Assembly (NCBI GenBank): GCA_002401385.1
Contig: NVSY01000031.1
Span: forward strand, 23,736 to 32,071
Direction of reading: 5' to 3'
Length of the DNA stretch: 8,336 bases
Origin: Flavobacteriaceae bacterium
GTDB taxonomy: Bacteria > Bacteroidota > Bacteroidia > Flavobacteriales > Flavobacteriaceae
Of this stretch, positions 6,114 through 8,336 are shown in pieces. A model generated the notes under the pieces. It searched no databases. It was not told the origin of the DNA and worked only from the letters and a program-made list of their open reading frames with translations. A program made the position numbers and the translations under genes. Each line of letters begins with the position of its first letter. The stretch's first letter is position 1.

Positions 6114-6999
6114 TCCAGTATTATTGAAAGAGAGTGTAGACGGGTTGAATATTAATCCGGATGGAGTGTATGTAGATGTGACTTTTGGAGGTGGGGGACA
6201 TTCTCGCGAAATATTAAGTCGCTTGGGAGCGAATGGGCGTTTGTTCGCTTTTGATCAGGATCCAGATGCTGTAGCGAACAAATTGGATGATGACCGTTTT
6301 GTACTAATAGAAGAGAATTTTAAAAATATAAAGCGTTTTTTACGTTTTTATGGAGTGCGAGAAGTAGATGGTGTGTTGGCGGATTTAGGAGTCTCATCTC
6401 ACCAGTTTGATGCTTCTGAACGTGGGTTTTCTACGCGTTTTGATGGAGATTTGGATATGCGAATGAATCAACAAAGTGATTTGTCGGCATTCAAAGTAAT
6501 CAATTCTTACGCAGAGGAAGATTTGGCGAATATTCTGTTTCAATATGGTGAACTTCGTAATTCAAGGGCAATCGCTAAAAAGTTGGCTGAAGAACGTTCT
6601 GCAGCTCCTATAAAAACAAGTTTTCAATTAAAAGCGGCTTTAAAGCAGTTTTTACCAGCAAGTAAAGAACATAAGATTTTAGCACAGATATATCAAGCGA
6701 TTCGAATAGAAGTGAATCAGGAATTAGAGGTGTTAAAAGATTTTTTAACTCAAATCCCCGAGATGCTTACTGATACAGGAAGGTTGAGTGTTATCTCATA
6801 TCATTCGTTAGAAGACCGCTTGGTGAAACGATTTATCCAGCATGGTAAATTTGATGGCTTACCAGAGAAAGACTTTTTTGGAAATGTGGAAGTACCTCTT
6901 AAAAAGGTAGGGAAATTGATAATTCCTACAAAAATTGAAATTGCAGAAAACAATAGGGCACGTAGTGCAAAATTAAGAATAGCAACAAAAAGTTTATAA
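6097..6999 (+). CDS. rsmH: 16S rRNA (cytosine-1402-N4)-methyltransferase RsmH (MraW)
   Basis: RsmH uses S-adenosylmethionine to N4-methylate C1402 in the decoding centre of 16S rRNA, and is the usual second gene of the dcw cluster. Numbering from ATG 6097 (300 residues), the SAM-binding glycine motif FGGGGHS is at 30-36, FDQD at 52-55 follows the second strand, and LADLGVSSHQFD at 94-105 and LDMRM at 119-123 are family signatures. A conserved ISYHSLEDRLVK segment and the C-terminal NNRARSAKLR complete the match. The central part (about 125-230) is the helical substrate-binding insert. Start choice is uncertain: ATG at 6097 or 6103 both fit the MYHNPVLLKE N-terminus, while a TTG at 6094 is less likely. 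Either ATG lies inside the mraZ 3' end. The following gene begins two bases after the stop. Confidence 0.95.
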   Translation: MKMYHNPVLLKESVDGLNINPDGVYVDVTFGGGGHSREILSRLGANGRLFAFDQDPDAVANKLDDDRFVLIEENFKNIKRFLRFYGVREVDGVLADLGVSSHQFDASERGFSTRFDGDLDMRMNQQSDLSAFKVINSYAEEDLANILFQYGELRNSRAIAKKLAEERSAAPIKTSFQLKAALKQFLPASKEHKILAQIYQAIRIEVNQELEVLKDFLTQIPEMLTDTGRLSVISYHSLEDRLVKRFIQHGKFDGLPEKDFFGNVEVPLKKVGKLIIPTKIEIAENNRARSAKLRIATKSL

Positions 7000-7001
7000 C
7001 A

Positions 7002-7328
7002 TTGATCAAGAATTGGTTTTTTAATGTGTTAAAAGGTAGCTTTTTAACAGAAGAAGATGGTATGCGAAATTGGCGTGTAATCTTTTTTGTAGTGTTGTTG
7101 ATTTTAATAATGATTTCTAGTTCTCATCGCTCCGATGCGAAAGTGATGGAGATAGCTAAGTTAAATAAAGAAATTAAAGAATTACAAGCACATTTTGTGG
7201 ATACTCGAACTATTTCTATGCAGTTAAAATTAGAGTCTGGTATCCGAAGAAGAGTTGATACTTTAGGGTTGGGGCCAAGTGTGGTACCTCCTACACTTAT
7301 AAGAGTCATAAATAAAAAGAAGAAATAA
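7002..7328 (+). CDS. ftsL: FtsL-like cell division protein
   Basis: This small bitopic membrane protein is the expected FtsL counterpart of Bacteroidota, located between rsmH and ftsI. FtsL partners with FtsB and FtsQ to activate septal wall synthesis. The 108-residue product has a short cytoplasmic N-terminus, one membrane segment at about 24-40 (WRVIFFVVLLILIMISS) and a periplasmic region predicted as coiled coil (roughly 46-75, with KLNKEIKELQ). The lysine-rich C-terminus is short. No in-frame ATG precedes residue 21, yet the NVLKGSFL segment upstream of it looks like the conserved family N-terminus, so a TTG start at 7002, two bases after the rsmH stop, is the best choice. FtsL proteins diverge strongly, so the call rests on position, size and topology more than on sequence motifs. 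Confidence 0.85.
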   Translation: MIKNWFFNVLKGSFLTEEDGMRNWRVIFFVVLLILIMISSSHRSDAKVMEIAKLNKEIKELQAHFVDTRTISMQLKLESGIRRRVDTLGLGPSVVPPTLIRVINKKKK

Positions 7329-7329
7329 A

Positions 7330-8336
7330 TTGGCAGTAGAAAAAAAAGATATCGTAAATAAGTTAATCATCGTTTCTATAGGGATGGTACTTTTTTTGCT
7401 GCTTATTATTTATAAAATGATGACGATTCAGTTTAAAGAAGGGGATAAATACCGCAGGCTTTCTGAAGAGATCAATGTAAAAAGAGATACAGTACGAGCA
7501 AATAGGGGGAATGTATTTGCCGCAGATGGTAGTTTGTTGGCTACGTCTATGTCTAAATTTGAAATCAGAATGGATTTAGTATCTGTGAAGTTGGAGAAAT
7601 TTGAAGAACATGTAGCTGGATTGGCAAAAGAATTATCGAGCATGCTAGGGAATACTCCTCGAGCCTGGGAGAAAAAGTTACGAAAAGCACGTGCGGCTAA
7701 GAACCGCTATTTGTTTATCACCAGAAATATAGGGTATAATGACTATATGAAAATGAGAAAGTTTCCAATTTTCAATTTAGGAGTGTATAAAGGTGGTTTT
7801 ATTGCGGTACAGACCAGTGTTCGAGCAAGGCCTTTGGGCAAGATAGCAGAGCGTTTTATTGGCTATGATGATTATAGAGGAGCTCCAGGAATTGAAGGGG
7901 CATACCGAAAATATTTAAAAGGGAAAACGGGGATTCGTAAAAAGCAAAAAATTGCAAAAGGGCAATGGAGACCTATTAATGATAATAATGAAAGAGAGCC
8001 TGTAGATGGCTTGGATGTATTGACCACATTAGATGTCAATATCCAGGATATTACACATCATTCTTTGTTGCGACAGTTGGAAAAACACGATGCAGATCAT
8101 GGTTGTGCCATTGTAATGGATACAAAATCTGGTGATATTTTGGCTATTTCTAATTTGGGCCGCGGTAAAAACGGAAAATACTACGAACGGTTGAATTATG
8201 CGGTAGGGTCTTCTTACGAGCCGGGTTCTACATTCAAGTTAGCAGCGTTGATGGTAGGAATGGAAGACGGTTTAATAGATACCACTTCTATGGTGGATAC
8301 TCAAGGCGGTACTTTTAGAGTGAAAAATCATTTAAT
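7330..8336 (+). CDS. ftsI: Septal class B penicillin-binding protein FtsI (PBP3), 5' part
   Basis: FtsI is the transpeptidase that cross-links septal peptidoglycan. The window holds the first 335 codons; the rest is cut off at the edge. The start is TTG at 7330, one base after the ftsL stop, giving MAVEKKD, which matches the MAVE-type N-terminus I know from flavobacterial relatives; no ATG occurs before codon 19, which lies inside the membrane segment. A single membrane segment covers about residues 11-28. The N-terminal pedestal (dimerisation) domain follows, with ANRGNVFAADGSLLA at 57-71, the family's RGxIxDRxGxxLA element. GAPGIEGAYRKYLKG fits the conserved G-EG---Y---L-G stretch. The transpeptidase domain then begins, and its active-site SxxK motif is visible as S300-T-F-K303 in YEPGSTFKL. 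The KTG and SxN motifs, and any C-terminal PASTA domain, lie beyond the window. Confidence 0.94.
   Translation, partial: MAVEKKDIVNKLIIVSIGMVLFLLLIIYKMMTIQFKEGDKYRRLSEEINVKRDTVRANRGNVFAADGSLLATSMSKFEIRMDLVSVKLEKFEEHVAGLAKELSSMLGNTPRAWEKKLRKARAAKNRYLFITRNIGYNDYMKMRKFPIFNLGVYKGGFIAVQTSVRARPLGKIAERFIGYDDYRGAPGIEGAYRKYLKGKTGIRKKQKIAKGQWRPINDNNEREPVDGLDVLTTLDVNIQDITHHSLLRQLEKHDADHGCAIVMDTKSGDILAISNLGRGKNGKYYERLNYAVGSSYEPGSTFKLAALMVGMEDGLIDTTSMVDTQGGTFRVKNHL

Noticed and set aside
7124..7643. Minus-strand open frames opposite ftsL and ftsI
   Set aside because: They are antisense to genes supported by position, topology and motifs, and no independent support is visible.
1..8336. Mobile element, CRISPR array, toxin-antitoxin, phage or defence system
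   Set aside because: All gene-length frames are explained by arginine synthesis, ribosome maturation or dcw genes. No repeat array, transposase or phage-like gene is visible on either strand.

Overview
The window looks like a chromosomal segment from a low-GC member of the Bacteroidota, most likely a flavobacterium. This is inferred from AT-rich codon use, start regions without Shine-Dalgarno sequences, two sites matching the Bacteroidota -7 promoter element TAnnTTTG, and protein signatures typical of that group (a roughly 430-residue ArgH, a short RluA-type enzyme without S4, a short FtsL-like protein, and MraZ beginning MVNLIETYECKADAKGR). No mobile element, CRISPR array, tRNA, rRNA or defence cassette was found. 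The genes are housekeeping genes.

Region 1 (1-3247, plus strand) is the end of an arginine biosynthesis cluster: argB (N-acylglutamate kinase), an M20 deacylase in the ArgE position, and argH (argininosuccinate lyase). The first two are separated by one base. A 116-bp gap precedes argH. In Bacteroidota the pathway often runs through N-acyl-ornithine and N-acyl-citrulline, so the M20 enzyme may remove the acyl group from citrulline rather than ornithine. A 109-bp gap (3248-3356) lies between the convergent argH and pseudouridine synthase genes and carries a strong imperfect hairpin that resembles a dispersed palindromic repeat.

Region 2 (3357-5425, minus strand) is a three-gene operon read as alpha/beta hydrolase, then engB (ribosome-assembly GTPase), then an RluA-family pseudouridine synthase. 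Each junction has a single base between stop and start. An exact TAnnTTTG element lies just upstream of the hydrolase.

Region 3 (5426-8336) is a divergent control region followed by the start of the division and cell wall (dcw) cluster on the plus strand: mraZ, rsmH (mraW), an FtsL-like gene, and the first 335 codons of ftsI (class B penicillin-binding protein), which runs off the window. The control region holds three TGGGN repeats at exact 10-bp spacing, the known architecture of an MraZ operator, next to a TAnnTTTG promoter element. This suggests that MraZ regulates its own operon. Both ftsL and ftsI appear to start with TTG.

I found no convincing undescribed system. The points most worth a second look are the MraZ operator, the hairpin after argH, the repeated TAA-N-NTG gene junctions, the paired TTG starts and the unexplained open frame before argH.
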